64,000 nt of DNA from Canna indica (Eukaryota > Streptophyta > Magnoliopsida > Zingiberales > Cannaceae): contig CP136891.1 of the NCBI GenBank assembly GCA_034359265.1, forward strand, positions 60,488,001-60,552,000. The letters run 5' to 3'. Both the position numbers and the translations under genes were made by a program. Within the stretch, counting starts at the first letter, position 1. Every line of letters begins with the position of its first letter. Positions 21,391 to 32,254 of the stretch are shown here, piece by piece. The notes under the pieces were generated by a model, which worked only from the letters and a program-made list of their open reading frames with translations, did not search any database and had not been told where the DNA came from.

Positions 21391-23219
21391 GCATGACTTC
21401 GCCCCTATCTCGTGACCCACAAACAGGGACCTCAGCTAGTTCTCTCAAGGGATGTCATTTTTTATGAAATGTCTGCGTGGAGATAGGAAGATAATGAAAT
21501 TCAGATTACTGTTGAACCTGGTGGAGTCGCGATAATCCCTCCAGTTGGTGCCCCTCTAGCGACCAATCAAACATAAGGAGAAACTTCAAGGGCCAATTCT
21601 TCAAGTGAGTATTCTAACTCTGGTTCTCCCTAGAGGTATCGCTCTTTATCTGATGTTTATGCCTCAAGTAACTTTGTTTTATTTGCTAGAGAAACACAGA
21701 ATTTTGAGGAAGCTGCAAAAGAAGAAGTTTGGAGAAAAGGAATGAGGAAATCAAAAGCATCAAGAAAAATCAGACATGGGAATTAGTCGATCTACCAGAA
21801 GGGAAAGATGCAATTGGACTAAAATGGATCTTCAAGACCAAGTATAATGAAGATGACAGTATTCAAAAGTACAAGGCTAGAGTGGTCGCAAAAGGCTACT
21901 CACAACAACCCAGGGTTGATTTTAATGAGACTTTCTCTCTAGTAGTTCGAATGGAGATGATAAGAATTGTTCTTGCTTTAGCAGCCCAATTCGAAATGAA
22001 GGTGTTCCAGCTCAATGTCAAGTCAGCGTTCCAAAATGGAGAGTTAGAAGAAAAGGTGTACGTATACCAACCTGAAGGCTATGTCGTGAAGGGAAAGGAA
22101 GACAAAGTTTGTCGGCTCCGAAAGGCTCTCTACACTTTGGTCTAACTCGAGCTTGGAATAGCAAGATTGGCTCATATTTCCAACACTTTGGTCTTCAACG
22201 AAGCCAAATAGCATATTTAAAGATGGTTGAAGATTTTAACTCAAGCCTGGAATAGTAAGATTGACTCATATTTCCAACACTTTGGTCTTCAACGAAGCCA
22301 AAGAACAAATTTAAAGATGGTTGAAGATTTGAAAAAGGCCATGATGAAAGAATTCGAGATGACTGATCTAGGCATCATGAAGTACTTTCTCGGTTTTCAA
22401 GTCAAGCAATCAAGAGGCGAGATCTTTATTTTGCAAGAGAAATATATTGAGGACCTGATAAAGAAGTTTCAGATGTCAACATCAAAACCGATGCCTGCAC
22501 CAATGGCAATTAACGAGAAGCTGCAGCAAGATGATGGTGCAGAGATGGTCGATGAGAAGATTTATCGAAGCTTGGTGGGATCTCTAATTTATCTCACTAA
22601 TACAAGGCCTGATATTGTGCAGCTTGTAAGTGTTGTTTCAAGATTCAAGAGCAAGCCCAGCAAGATTCATTATGCTACAGCAAAGAGAATTCTTAGGTAC
22701 TTGCAGGGAACAAAACAATCGGGGCTCAAATATACCAAAGAAGGAAACAACAAGCTGGTCGGGTTCACAGATAGTGATTGGGCAAGTTCTATGGATGATA
22801 GAAGAAGCACTTCAGGATGTCTTTTTTGCCTGGATTCGAAGATAATTTCCTGGAGCTCTAGGAAGCAAAATACTGTTGCATTATCTTCTGCGGAAGCATA
22901 ATATGCAGCAGCTACAAGTGCAGCTTGTGAAGTTGTTTGGCTTCGGTAAATTTTGTCTGATATGCAGCAGAATGAAGAAGATCTGACTGTCATTTTCTGT
23001 GACAACAAGTCAACGATAACCATGACGAAAAATCTTGTTTTTCCTGCTAGAAGCAAGCATATTGAGCTATGCCATAACATTATTCGAGACTTGGTGAACA
23101 AAAGAGAGATTTGCTTGAAGTTCATTGGGTACAACGAGCAGCCAGCAGATGTTCTTACCAAACCAATATCTAAGGAGAAACTTGAGAAGTTCAAAGGCTT
23201 AATGAAAATCACAAATTAA
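21391..23219 (+). pseudogene. Ty1/copia gag start plus RT-RNase H
   Basis: A gag start (ATG ACT TCG CCC, 21391) is followed by an abrupt jump into pol, so most of gag, protease and integrase have been deleted. Pol has the copia RT pattern: WELVDLPEGKDAIGLKWIFK near 21780, YKARVVAKGYSQ, and QLNVKSAFQNGELEEKVYVYQPEG near 22010-22080. A local tandem repeat of ~90 bp near 22145-22320 breaks the frame. Then MKYFLGFQVKQSRG, the NTRPDI block and the RNase H motifs TDSDWASSMDDRRSTSG and ALSSAEA occur. The last block holds CDNKST and ADVLTKP (near 23000-23170), ending in TAA at 23217. Several stops are seen, so it is not autonomous. PPT-like AGAGGGGG precedes the 3' LTR. Confidence 0.85.
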
Positions 23220-23226
23220 GAGGGGG

Positions 23227-23564
23227 TGTTAAAAGTTAATTTGTAATTTCCATTAGAGTACTTTCTAGAAAGTTTGACTAAGTTTAAGGTCTCTTAGTTA
23301 TTGAAATTGTGATAGTCTTAATGAGTCTTTGGAATTATGTCATACTTAATGAGTCTTTGGAATTATGTTAGTCTTAATTAGTCTTTGGAATTGTGGTCTT
23401 TGGAATTGTATTTGAACCTTAATTATGAGTCTAGAATTATCATGTGAAGTACTATAAATAGACAAGAGTTCTGTCATTGTAATCAACCAAAAAAAGGAAG
23501 TAAAACCCTCTTCTGTGAGCAAATAATTTCTTGTGTGTTTTATTCCTCTATTTTATCCCCAACA
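23227..23564 (+). repeat. LTR of the copia element
   Basis: Starts TGTTAAAAG directly after a purine tract and ends CCCCAACA; 338 bp. It includes short GTCTTTGGAATT repeats near 23320-23400 and a CTATAAATAG TATA-type site at 23451-23461. Confidence 0.75.
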
Positions 23565-23715
23565 AGCCTCGTCACCACAAATAAGCATGACTTCGCCCCT
23601 ATCTCATGACCCACAAATAGCACAGCTGAGGTCCTCGGTGCTTTATTCTAGATTCAATGTCAAGTCTTCAGTTATCTCATCTGAGTGGCTCAACAAGTTA
23701 GCAAAAGATTTCTGA
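23565..23715 (+). pseudogene. Second copy of the copia leader and gag start, downstream of the LTR
   Basis: After the 3' LTR the sequence again matches the region after the 5' LTR: CACCACAAATAAGCATGACT and then gag codons from ATG 23587. This gag runs about 42 codons to TGA at 23713. An LTR with the internal 5' region on both sides implies unequal recombination or a tandem element rather than a simple insertion. Confidence 0.7.
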
Positions 23716-24113
23716 GCACATGCCACTAGTCTTGCAGTTATGGAGATGAACATATTATAATTGGAACAATAAAAGGTCCTATGTTTATGCTAATTAGTTT
23801 ATTGTGTGCTAACTTTCATTAGTTGTATGCTAATTAGTTTGTCGTATGCAAAGTTTAAAAGTAGGATTTTGTTGTTAAGTTAACCCATGAAGATATAGTG
23901 CACACCCGACTTGTTCTAATTCCTAGCTAATTGAATTATAGTAGATAGTTGTATAGCTAATTGATTCTATATTATCAGATAAAATGAATAAAATATAATT
24001 ATATATTAATATATGAAAATAATATCATTTGTTAATAGAGTTAAATATAAATATCAATCTTACGGTAGCAAACTTAAATTCAATCATAATAGTATATTTT
24101 TAATATTCTAGAT
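23716..24113. other. No gene seen
   Basis: AT-rich DNA between the copia piece and the MITE. No coding or structured feature was recognised. Confidence 0.4.
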
Positions 24114-24608
24114 TAGAGCTGGCAAAATATGGCCCGACCCGATAGCTCGAAAAAATATCGGGTTCGGGCCGGTTCTTATCGTGCTCGGGCTGTTATCGGG
24201 CTGGCCCAATAAGGCTCGAAAAATTATTGGGTCGGACTGGGCTAGGCGGTGTAGGCCCGGCTCGGCCCAATAGCCCAATAAGGATTTGGGTATTATCGGG
24301 CTATTGGGCTTGAAACGACCCGATAGCTCGATATGGGCCCGATAACCCGATTATATTGGCACAATTTCAGTCCGATAGTACGATTTTGGCATGATTTTAG
24401 CACGATTTTGGCACGATAAACTGTTTGGGCCTGAAATTTCATTTTTCATCTTTATGTTTTCGGGCTAACGGGCCGTGCCGGCCTGGCACGCTATTTTTTC
24501 GTGCCGGACCGGGCCAACAACTTCAGGCCCGAATCGCTATCGGGCCAAGCCGGGCCGACCTAAAAAAAAATTCGGGCCGGCCCGGCCCAGCATGATTTGC
24601 CAATTCTA
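24114..24608. mobile_element. hAT-type MITE with GC-rich palindromic interior
   Basis: Ends are TAGAGCTGGCAAA (24114) and TTTGCCAATTCTA (to 24608), 11 of 13 inverted-repeat positions matching. The interior is built of GGGCC/CCCGA words repeated on both strands (for example GGCCCGACCCG, CGGGCCGGCC) and would fold on itself. TTCTAGAT occurs at both edges but overlaps the terminus, so target duplication is uncertain. Confidence 0.65.
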
Positions 24609-27530
24609 GATAGAAAACTAATGAAAATATAATAAAGGTGGATACAATTTTAAAAAATAAAATACAACAGTAAAACAAAATCAAAAGAAAAATATTAATA
24701 AGTGAAATAACGAATTCATAGTTAAAACATCATAGCTCGCAAAATTACAATTTCAAAAATGAAAAAAATAACTACACTTTCTAATAAAATACAAACATTA
24801 TAAAGTAAAAGACGTAATGAATAAAGTATAGTTAAATATTATAATATAAATATATGGTCATGTATTAATAGAAGTAAAAATAAAAATGAGTTTTACAATG
24901 GTCTAATTTAAATTCAACAATAATAGTAAACTTTAATATACCTAATTAAAATTATTGGATATTTAATAAATGTATATAATTTTTAATAAAAATACAACAA
25001 TAAACACACATTTATAAAAACAATAATAGCATTAAACATAAACACTCAAAATAATGTATTTGATAAATTAAAAAGGAACATAATTTTAGTGAATTACAAT
25101 TCTGATAATGGTTTAAAAAAATAAAAATATAAGAAAAATAGACTTAACAAAATGATTAAGAGGTCTCCCTTATCACGTACCACTTGATTATATCAGTAAT
25201 CTCACTATGATATCTAAAAAGGAAGTAAAGGTAAAAGCTCAAACTAAATAATTTAATGAACAAATAATATTTTCTTCACTTAAAAAATAAAGAAATAACA
25301 AAAATATAAATTTTAAAAAGTAATAATATAGAAAATATAAAATATATAACAAAAATAAAATAAAGATTTAAAATATATAATTATACTTAATTTATTTTAG
25401 AGTTTTGAAATAATTTTAGAAAATATGAATCATCGAACTAAATAATAAATTCTACTGGAAATTTTTTAAATCTGAATGAAATTAACTAATTAAGGACAAT
25501 AAGACTAAATGCCTATGTATTTTTAAATAGTAAAATAAAAATAATAATTAGTATAATATTAATCAAAATTTTGATTACATTTACTAAAAAATGTTCTTAC
25601 TTCTCATATACCATTTTCCATATACTAATTGATTAGCATATCATTTATTTTACTACAACATCCATTAGCTATATATATTAGGTATTTATAGTTTTTTACT
25701 TTAAATTTTTAAGCCTCTCAAAAATCTGAAAGCTTAAACTAATTTAAAAATCAGTCAAAGAACGTGACAATGAAATCAACTTAATAATAAATAATATTTT
25801 CTTAGTAAATAATATATAACAAAATAAAATATAAAATAATGATAGTAATAATAAATAATATAAGATATACAGTATATAAGAAGAAAAATAAAAGAATAAT
25901 TTAAAAAATATATAAGTATGTATATTAGACTATTTTAATATTTGTATTCTAGAAAAAATAATAATACATCAATCCAAACTAAAAAAATTTACTCAAAAAT
26001 TATAAAACTTGAATTGAATTAAGGAAAATAAAAGTAAAAGATTAGATCTTTAATAAACTATAACAATCAATAAGAATAATAGAAATAATTAATATAATAA
26101 ATAAATATTGTATATAATATATATTCAATATATAATTATATAATAAAATATATTATTAATATATATTTATTTCAATCAAATTTGCCAAGAAAATATGAAA
26201 TATAAACCAAATCAAAAATTTCAACGAAGAGAATCAAAAAATCATATAATGCCATATGAGATAAGCTCAATTTTTTGGACTTAAGAATATTAATGCTTCT
26301 ACTTATTGAATATATAATTTGATATTCTTTTTAATTGAATAGATATTCAAATTTTAGAGATATTTGAAATTACATCTTTTTATTCGAGTTTGAGATTTTA
26401 AAAAATTTGGAATTAATTTAAAATTTTAATTCGATTTGAATAAAATTTATTTTTTATTTTTTTAATTGATTGAAATATATTAGTTTCCATGTGTTATATA
26501 GGTACATATTACATAAAACTAATTTATTCAAGACTAAGTTATATTAATTCGAGATTTTAAATTTTTATTATAGAATGCAAACTTTGTAACTAAAAAATTT
26601 AATGAAAATTTATTAATCAAAGTAAGTTGAAGGGAAAAATTAAAATTTAAGTAAATAATATAATAAAAAATATATTGATTTGATTTGAAGTATCATTTTA
26701 AAAAAAAAATACATATATGGACTTGATTAAAAAAACAAATTTAGAAAAGATAATAATAAATATACTAAAATATAATATGAACTAATACTAATAAAATTTA
26801 AAAAATAAATTAAAAAAAGGGAAAAGGAAATTAAATTAAATTAAATTATAGATAGTATTATAAATTTTCAACTATAAAGTAAAAAAAAGGAAAAACTGAT
26901 ATATAATATATAATAGGAAAATATGTATATTTATAAAATATATTTTATATAAAGAAAAATGTATATTAAAAGATGTAGAAATTTTGGAAGGATAAAATTA
27001 TGTAATTATTTTTACTGACAATAGTTTGGAAAATTTTGAATCAATTTAAATTTTTGATTACATTCAAATCAAATCTAATTAAAATTGAGATTTAAATAAC
27101 CTTTGGTATTTTAAAATTCAAAATTTTGAACTTTTTAATGCAATAGGTAGAATTGAATAAAAATTTGAATAAAATAATTAAATTATAAAAGTTCAAATTT
27201 TAATAGGTTTTAAATAAAATATAATAATATTATTAAATATCTATTAAAAATAATATAATTTAATACAACCAAAATAAAATAAAATTTGAAATCTTAATTT
27301 TGATATATATAATATATAGTAAAAATCAAAAATATAAAAAATTAAAATATTTTTAAAATCATAATTTTGATATATAAAATATAATAAAAATCAAAAAGTA
27401 AAAAAAGTAAAACATTTTTTTTAAAAAAATAAAGACAGAATAAAAAATATATAAAATTAAAAAAGAAAAATAATTTGAATAAGAAAAACAAATAAAATAA
27501 TTAATATTTAAAAAGTAAAAGTAGAAGAAG
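24609..27530. other. Nearly 3 kb of extremely AT-rich DNA, no genes
   Basis: Mostly A/T runs with AATAATA, TATATAATA and AAATTTAAA words; no open frame of note and no recognisable motif. It forms the right half of the 6755-bp hAT-like element. Confidence 0.7.
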
Positions 27531-27660
27531 AAAGGGCAGCCAATACTGCCCTTCGTTTATAAACTGTAGCGCTGAGAGCGCTGCTTTACTTTTTTTTTAA
27601 TAAAAAAGAAAAAAGAAAAAATGGGCAGCGCTACTCAGCGCTGCCCTTTTCTTATATATA
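27531..27660. repeat. GC-rich palindromic islands in AT-rich DNA
   Basis: GGGCAGCC...CTGCCC (27536), AGCGCTGAGAGCGCT (27570) and GGGCAGCGCTACTCAGCGCTGCCC-type inverted repeats (27622) lie within 100 bp. Related words recur at 29880-29940, 31440-31600 and 32250-32400. Confidence 0.6.
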
Positions 27661-27811
27661 AAAAAGAAAACAATGAAAATAAAAACGTGGAATGTGAAGA
27701 GAGCTATGGTTTTGATAAATAAAATAAAATCGAAATGATGATTAATTGAAGTTAATGAATCGATTAATAAAATTACCAATGGAAGGATTAACTAGTCTAT
27801 GCTCACCCCTA

Positions 27812-28168
27812 ATATTTTGAGTATTCATGTAACTAGTGTTGCTTCAAAATATGCATTTAGCATGGGTGGAAAAACTATATCCATTACTAGAAATTCTCTT
27901 AAGGCGAAAACAGTCAAAGTTCTAATTTGTTTTCGTGATTGGATTCGAGAAGAAGAAGGTAATTATTAAATCTTGATAAATTATTTGATTTATGCGACTA
28001 TATTTTTCTAATTTATGTTTTTTAATCTTGAAATAAAAGTTGGTTCGATGGCTTTTAGGATATGATAGATTTAAAGATGATGATTGGATAGCTCCAGTGA
28101 GGAGAATGACTGATAAAAATGATGATGAAGTTGAAATTGGATTTTATTATTTTTTTCCAATTTATTGA
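27812..28168 (+). pseudogene. hAT transposase dimerisation domain, 3' part, and final exon
   Basis: The frame resumes after the insertion as LSIHVTSVASKYAFSMGGKT, then TRNSLKAKTVKVLICFRDW and IREEEG. VTSVASEYAFS-type sequence followed by ..R..L....V+.L.C..DW is the hAT C-terminal signature. A GT donor follows EEE near 27958 and an acceptor TTTTAG near 28060, leading to a final short acidic exon (RFKDDDWIAP) that ends in TAA near 28168. The gene is dead because of the BED frameshift, lost core and the insertion. Confidence 0.8.
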
Positions 28169-28470
28169 AGGCAATTTGATATATTTATTTTATTTTATTT
28201 TTTTATGTGAAGAAAAATAGAAATAGAATACAGTAGTTGTTCACTTTGGATTCTTATATATACAAATTTTAAATAGTAATATATACTGAATAATTGTTGA
28301 ATTATTTTAGTATAATTAAACATATTATATGATGATAATATTTTCGGACTTGTAATGTTTTATAGTACAGTTTATATATTTGTTTTATTTTAAATTTATT
28401 GAAATGTTGATGTTATAGTAAAATATATAATGGGCGTGAATAAATAAAATATTAAATACAAGGAAGGAAA
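28169..28470. other. No gene seen
   Basis: AT-rich 3' flank of the hAT pseudogene. Confidence 0.4.
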
Positions 28471-28474
28471 AAAA

Positions 28475-28650
28475 ATGGCTAAAAAACGTGGGTTGGATTG
28501 GGTCGGGCTCGGGTTTTGCTTAAATTTCATGGGACGATCGGCCAGTGTTTTTTAAAATTCAAGCTCAGACTTCATCTTTTAAAATTGGGCCCGCATTGGC
28601 CCGACCGGCCCGTATTGAGCCTGGCCTGACCCGGCCCACCAGGTCTACTA
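28475..28650. repeat. Partial GC-rich hAT-type repeat
   Basis: Short stretch of GGGTCGGGCTCGGG and CCCGACCGGCCCG words, ending GGCCCACCAGGTCTA, akin to the MITE at 24114-24608. Left terminus not found. Confidence 0.45.
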
Positions 28651-28883
28651 ACAACCAAGCAAGCACTTAAGTTGTCCTGTAAGAAGTAAATATCACAGGT
28701 TTTATCAACGAGGTAAAACTCTAAATACTATCTTGATATATAAATGGATAACACTACAAGGATCCACTTTACATATTATATTAATACTAATACTATGTAC
28801 AACACTAAAACATTAAGAAAAGCAAAACTAAGAGAAGCATAAACACAATCAAAGAGATGGAGCTCTACTTGGGATGACTTCGA

Positions 28884-29642
28884 TCAAGTGGTCTCTAAAT
28901 CTGAACTATAAGCAGTGGGGAGGGGAATGACGAGTGCGGTGGCTTGTGGGTAGGGTTTAACAATGGAGATGGAGAGTCGGCGAATTAGATTCCAACGAGG
29001 GGGAGTGGGGAGATCGGGTGCCACAGAAGAGGCGATCGACACAGTAGAGGGGATGGAGAGATCATGGTCATTAGATGAAGTAACGGGGAGGGGAATGAGG
29101 AGTGCGGTGGCTTGTGGGTAGGGTTTAACAGTGGAGATGGAGAGTCGGTGAATTAGATTCCGGCGAGGGGGAGTGGGGAGATCGGGAGCCACAGAAGAGG
29201 CGATCGACACAGTAGAGGGGATGGAGAGATCATGGTCATTAGATGAAGTAACGGGGAGGGGAATGAGGAGTGCGGTGGCTTGTGGGTAGGGTTTAATATT
29301 GGAGATGGAGAGTCGGTGAATTAGATTCCGGCGAGGGGGAGTGGGGAGATCGGGAGCCACAAAAGAGGCGATCAACACAGTAGAGGGGATGGAGAGATCA
29401 TGGTCATTAGATGAAGTAACGGGGAGGGGAATGAGGAGTGCGGTGGCTTGTGGGTAGGGTTTAACAGTGGAGATGGAGAGTCGGCGAATTAGATTTCGGC
29501 GAGGGGGAGTGGGGAGATCGGGAGCCAGAGACGACGAAGAAGAGGCAGTCGAGACAGTAGAGGGGATGGATAGATCATGGTCACTAGATGAAGTAACGGA
29601 GAGGGGAATGAGGAGTGCGGCAGCTGCCTGTAAAGATAACAT
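28884..29642 (-). CDS. Hypothetical protein of 56-residue tandem repeats
   Basis: An open frame of about 252 codons from ATG (29642-29640) to TGA (28886-28884). It is made of four 168-bp direct repeats (phase points at 28934, 29102, 29270, 29438) plus a diverged fifth starting at 29615. Each unit encodes a Ser/Pro-rich segment containing SNDHDLSIPSTVSIAS, APDLPTPPRRNLI and RLSIS. No known domain is recognised; the composition suggests a disordered protein. A TATCTTTACAG acceptor-like site overlaps the ATG, so this could be an internal exon. The period is a multiple of three and units are nearly identical, so the frame is kept open by duplication and may not be under selection. A GTG further upstream extends the frame but is not a plant start. 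Confidence 0.4.
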   Translation of the reverse strand: MLSLQAAAALLIPLSVTSSSDHDLSIPSTVSTASSSSSLAPDLPTPPRRNLIRRLSISTVKPYPQATALLIPLPVTSSNDHDLSIPSTVLIASFVAPDLPTPPRRNLIHRLSISNIKPYPQATALLIPLPVTSSNDHDLSIPSTVSIASSVAPDLPTPPRRNLIHRLSISTVKPYPQATALLIPLPVTSSNDHDLSIPSTVSIASSVAPDLPTPPRWNLIRRLSISIVKPYPQATALVIPLPTAYSSDLETT

Positions 29643-29699
29643 ATCAAAAGCAGTAAAGATAACCTGTTCGTTCACGGAAGAGTGGTTGTCTCTGCGCCT

Positions 29700-30299
29700 G
29701 CACCGAGGAAGACGCCTCCAGCCGCGTCGCGGAGATGTCGAGCAGAGAGAATGGAGATGAAGGCTTGAAGATTGTGAGAAGACGTAGATGAATAGAGTGT
29801 TTGAGAGATGATTTTGCAGGGTTTAAGAGTAAGGAGAAGCGAACTGATTCAGGGTTTAAGAGATGATTTGCAGCTCTGCCGTTGAGCGCTGCTCGCCTGC
29901 TCTAAGCGGCAAGCGCTGCCCAACGCCCTGTTTGTTTTGTTTGTTAAGGTAAAAAATGGAAGCGGGGAAGGTGTACGGACGGATTTCGTACGATTTCATT
30001 CCCTTATTTCCTTTTTCTAATAAGACAATGGCAGCGGAGGGCTGCTCTAGGCACTCTTCTCAGCTATGCAATTTATTAATTATAATTTCTTTTCTTTTCT
30101 TTTCTTTTAAATAATTTTATTTTTATTTTATATATTTTTATTCTTAATTCTTATTTTATCTACTATATTGATGATATAATTTTAGAAATTAGATCTTAAA
30201 GTTGAAAGTATATAAAAGAAAAATATATAGATAATATATTTTTTTAAAGTGAAAAATGGAAAGGGAATAGGTGTACGAACAGATAAGGGAGGACAGAAA
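29700..30299. other. Low-complexity flank with GC-rich island
   Basis: No gene seen. 29880-29940 contains GAGCGCTGCTCG and AAGCGCTGCCC, related to the islands at 27531. 30020-30090 has another GGCAGCGGAGGGCTGC segment. TTTTCTTTTC runs near 30090. Confidence 0.4.
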
Positions 30300-30950
30300 A
30301 ATATATAGATAAGCATTCAATGCGCCCAGGAATCTTTGGCTAAGGGAGGACACTCATCTAATTCATGGAAGGAGTAGGCTTGGCTTATTCGAAATATATA
30401 GTCAGAAAGACTTGCTATATGCGGAGATCCGATCTTGCTTATCTTATGAAATTGCCAATCTCCATAATGCACAGCCGACTCTCCTATCCCTAGAGTATAA
30501 GAAGGAGCCCCACTACGCGGTAATGAAGAACCAGTTTCACCAATGGATATAGCGAAAAAATCGAATGGAGAGAACGGTTCGATTGGCATGTTTGACATCT
30601 ATCTAGCCTGCCCCTTCCAAACAAACCTAACGTAAAGAGGCCTGCCTCTACGGTAGCTCGTCGTATCTATGGTTGAGAAAGACCACCGGCTATTCTTATA
30701 TGTATCTTTTTGGTATGTGTAGAAGCAGTTGTAGTCATTCAAATGAGATCTATGACCGATACTTCTAGGATTGGGTGTTGACCTTCTTTCTTTTTTGATA
30801 ACCTCAGCCTAGAAGAGAAGGAAGTTTGTTTAGTGAATAGGAGAGACCAAGCCGTAGGGCAAGCAACAAGCTTTGAGGACGAAGGTTCAGTTCAGTGCTC
30901 ATCAGCTAAGTGACCTTCATGACCTTTCCCTGCTCTCTAAAATCTATAAA
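30300..30950. other. Candidate mitochondrial DNA insert (NUMT)
   Basis: About 650 bp with balanced base composition and no A/T runs stand out sharply from AT-rich flanks on both sides. The style (AAGACCACCGGCTATTC, AGAGACCAAGCCGTAGGGC) reminds me of plant mitochondrial intergenic DNA. A 93-codon minus frame (30317-30598) has no domain I know. Identity is an impression and needs a search. Confidence 0.4.
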
Positions 30951-31192
30951 AACTAAAATGAACTATTTTTAAAACAAATATTTTTTTTGTAAAAAATGAA
31001 ATAATAATTAAAGTCTATTAAAAAGAAGAAGAAAAACAAAATTAATAACAAAACAAATAAAAAAAAGGATATAAAATATATAATAAAAGAAAAAGCTAAA
31101 ATAAAATATAATTTTTAAAAGTAAAAAAAACAAAGAAAAAACAACCATTTAAAATAAATAAAATAAAATAAGAATTATATATATATGAAAAA
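30951..31192. other. A-rich noncoding DNA
   Basis: No gene or element seen. Confidence 0.4.
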
Positions 31193-31261
31193 AAATACAG
31201 TAAAATAATTCGAAAATCAAAGTAAGAAAACAAAAATGAAGAAAAGGCCGTGATGACAGCA

Positions 31262-31296
<35 letters not shown>

Positions 31297-31450
31297 CAAC
31301 AAAATAATTCAAAAACCAAAGTAAGAAAACAAAAATGAAGAAAGGGCTGTGATGACAACACCATATATATATATATATATATATATACAGCAAAATAATT
31401 CAAAAATCAAAGTAAGAAAACAAAAATGAAGAAAGGGCTGTGCTGACAGC
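31193..31450. repeat. ~100-bp tandem repeats with embedded (TA)n
   Basis: Three units share AAAATAATTCAAAAA, AAGTAAGAAAACAAAAATGA and GGGCTGTGATGACA, separated by TA dinucleotide runs at about 31264-31291 and 31362-31387. Confidence 0.8.
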
Positions 31451-31453
31451 ATG

Positions 31454-32254
31454 TCAGCACTGCCCTTTATTTGAAAAATAAAAAAAATACGAGAGAGAGA
31501 GAAAAAAAAAGGTAGCTGCCGCAGTGCTGCCGTACTGAATTAAAAAATAAAAATAGCGGGCAACGCTGAGAGCACTGGCTGCTGCCCTGTTTCCAAAGAA
31601 AAAGAAAAATAAAAGAAAATTCATGAACAATGTCGTACAGGATCAAAATAATTTTATAAAATTAATAATACTAATGAAATTGATTCTATATTAATATATA
31701 AAATAAATAAAACATCATTACATTAAGATATGAAAATAAATAATAACTGAAAATTCTAACAAATATTTATTTTTTTTATAGAAAGCTAATTCGGACATGA
31801 CACAAATACAAAGACTCAAATGGTCAATAATTTAAGTGCTCTTACTTTAGGTTAGATTGTTGAGTTTATCTCGAATTGAGCCGAGTTTGTGGGTTTAATC
31901 GAAATTCGACTCGGGTGCGAATCAAATCGAATTAAGAGGCTAGGTGAGAGGAGGGTATTCTCGAAAAAAAGAAAAATGAGAGAGGAGGATTATAAATTAA
32001 GAGTGAGCAAAAACAATTGATTTTTCGATTAATCGACAAATCGATCTGAAATCGAACTGATTTTTTCAATTTTAAGTTATGTTTTCGAATTCAGATTCAA
32101 TACACGATTTAAAAAGTCCACCGATTTTGATTAACCGACCAATTCAATATTATTTATTAATTTTTAAATATATATATAATGATTCATAAATTTTAAAAAA
32201 ATTAAAAAATTAATCAAATGATTTATAAATTATAAAAAATTATATATATACACG
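31454..32254. repeat. ~800-bp tandem unit A (unoccupied)
   Basis: It starts TCAGCACTGCCC at 31454 and repeats from 32255. It includes GC-rich words GGGCAACGCTGAGAGCACTGG-like at 31558, the CACTA-free site CAATAATTTAAG at 31826, and an hAT-type end (AGAGTGAGCAAA) near 31999. Confidence 0.75.

Larger units (their letters stand above)
21057..27811. mobile_element. hAT-like element inserted in the hAT transposase gene
   Basis: The left end is TAGGGGGTGAGC (21057), the right end GCTCACCCCTA (27801-27811), so the termini are inverted repeats of about 11 bp. The flanking 8-mers are TCATTTTG and ATATTTTG, six of eight identical, as in an aged hAT target duplication. The host frame is interrupted between ASDI and LSIHVTS. 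The left subterminal region (21070-21240) is rich in CGGTT/AACCG words. The same 5' terminus recurs near 31996 and 39006. The element is a nest: it holds a copia fragment, a MITE and a long AT-rich tract. Confidence 0.75.

Noticed and set aside
28934..29470. Interstitial telomere repeat (TAGGGTTTA)
   Set aside because: Only one such word per 168-bp unit; no tandem TTTAGGG array.
28934..29640. CRISPR-like array
   Set aside because: 168-bp contiguous tandem units with no spacers in a plant genome; it is a minisatellite.
31096..31403. Tyr/Ile-rich minus frames
   Set aside because: Caused by (TA)n and A-rich tandem repeats.
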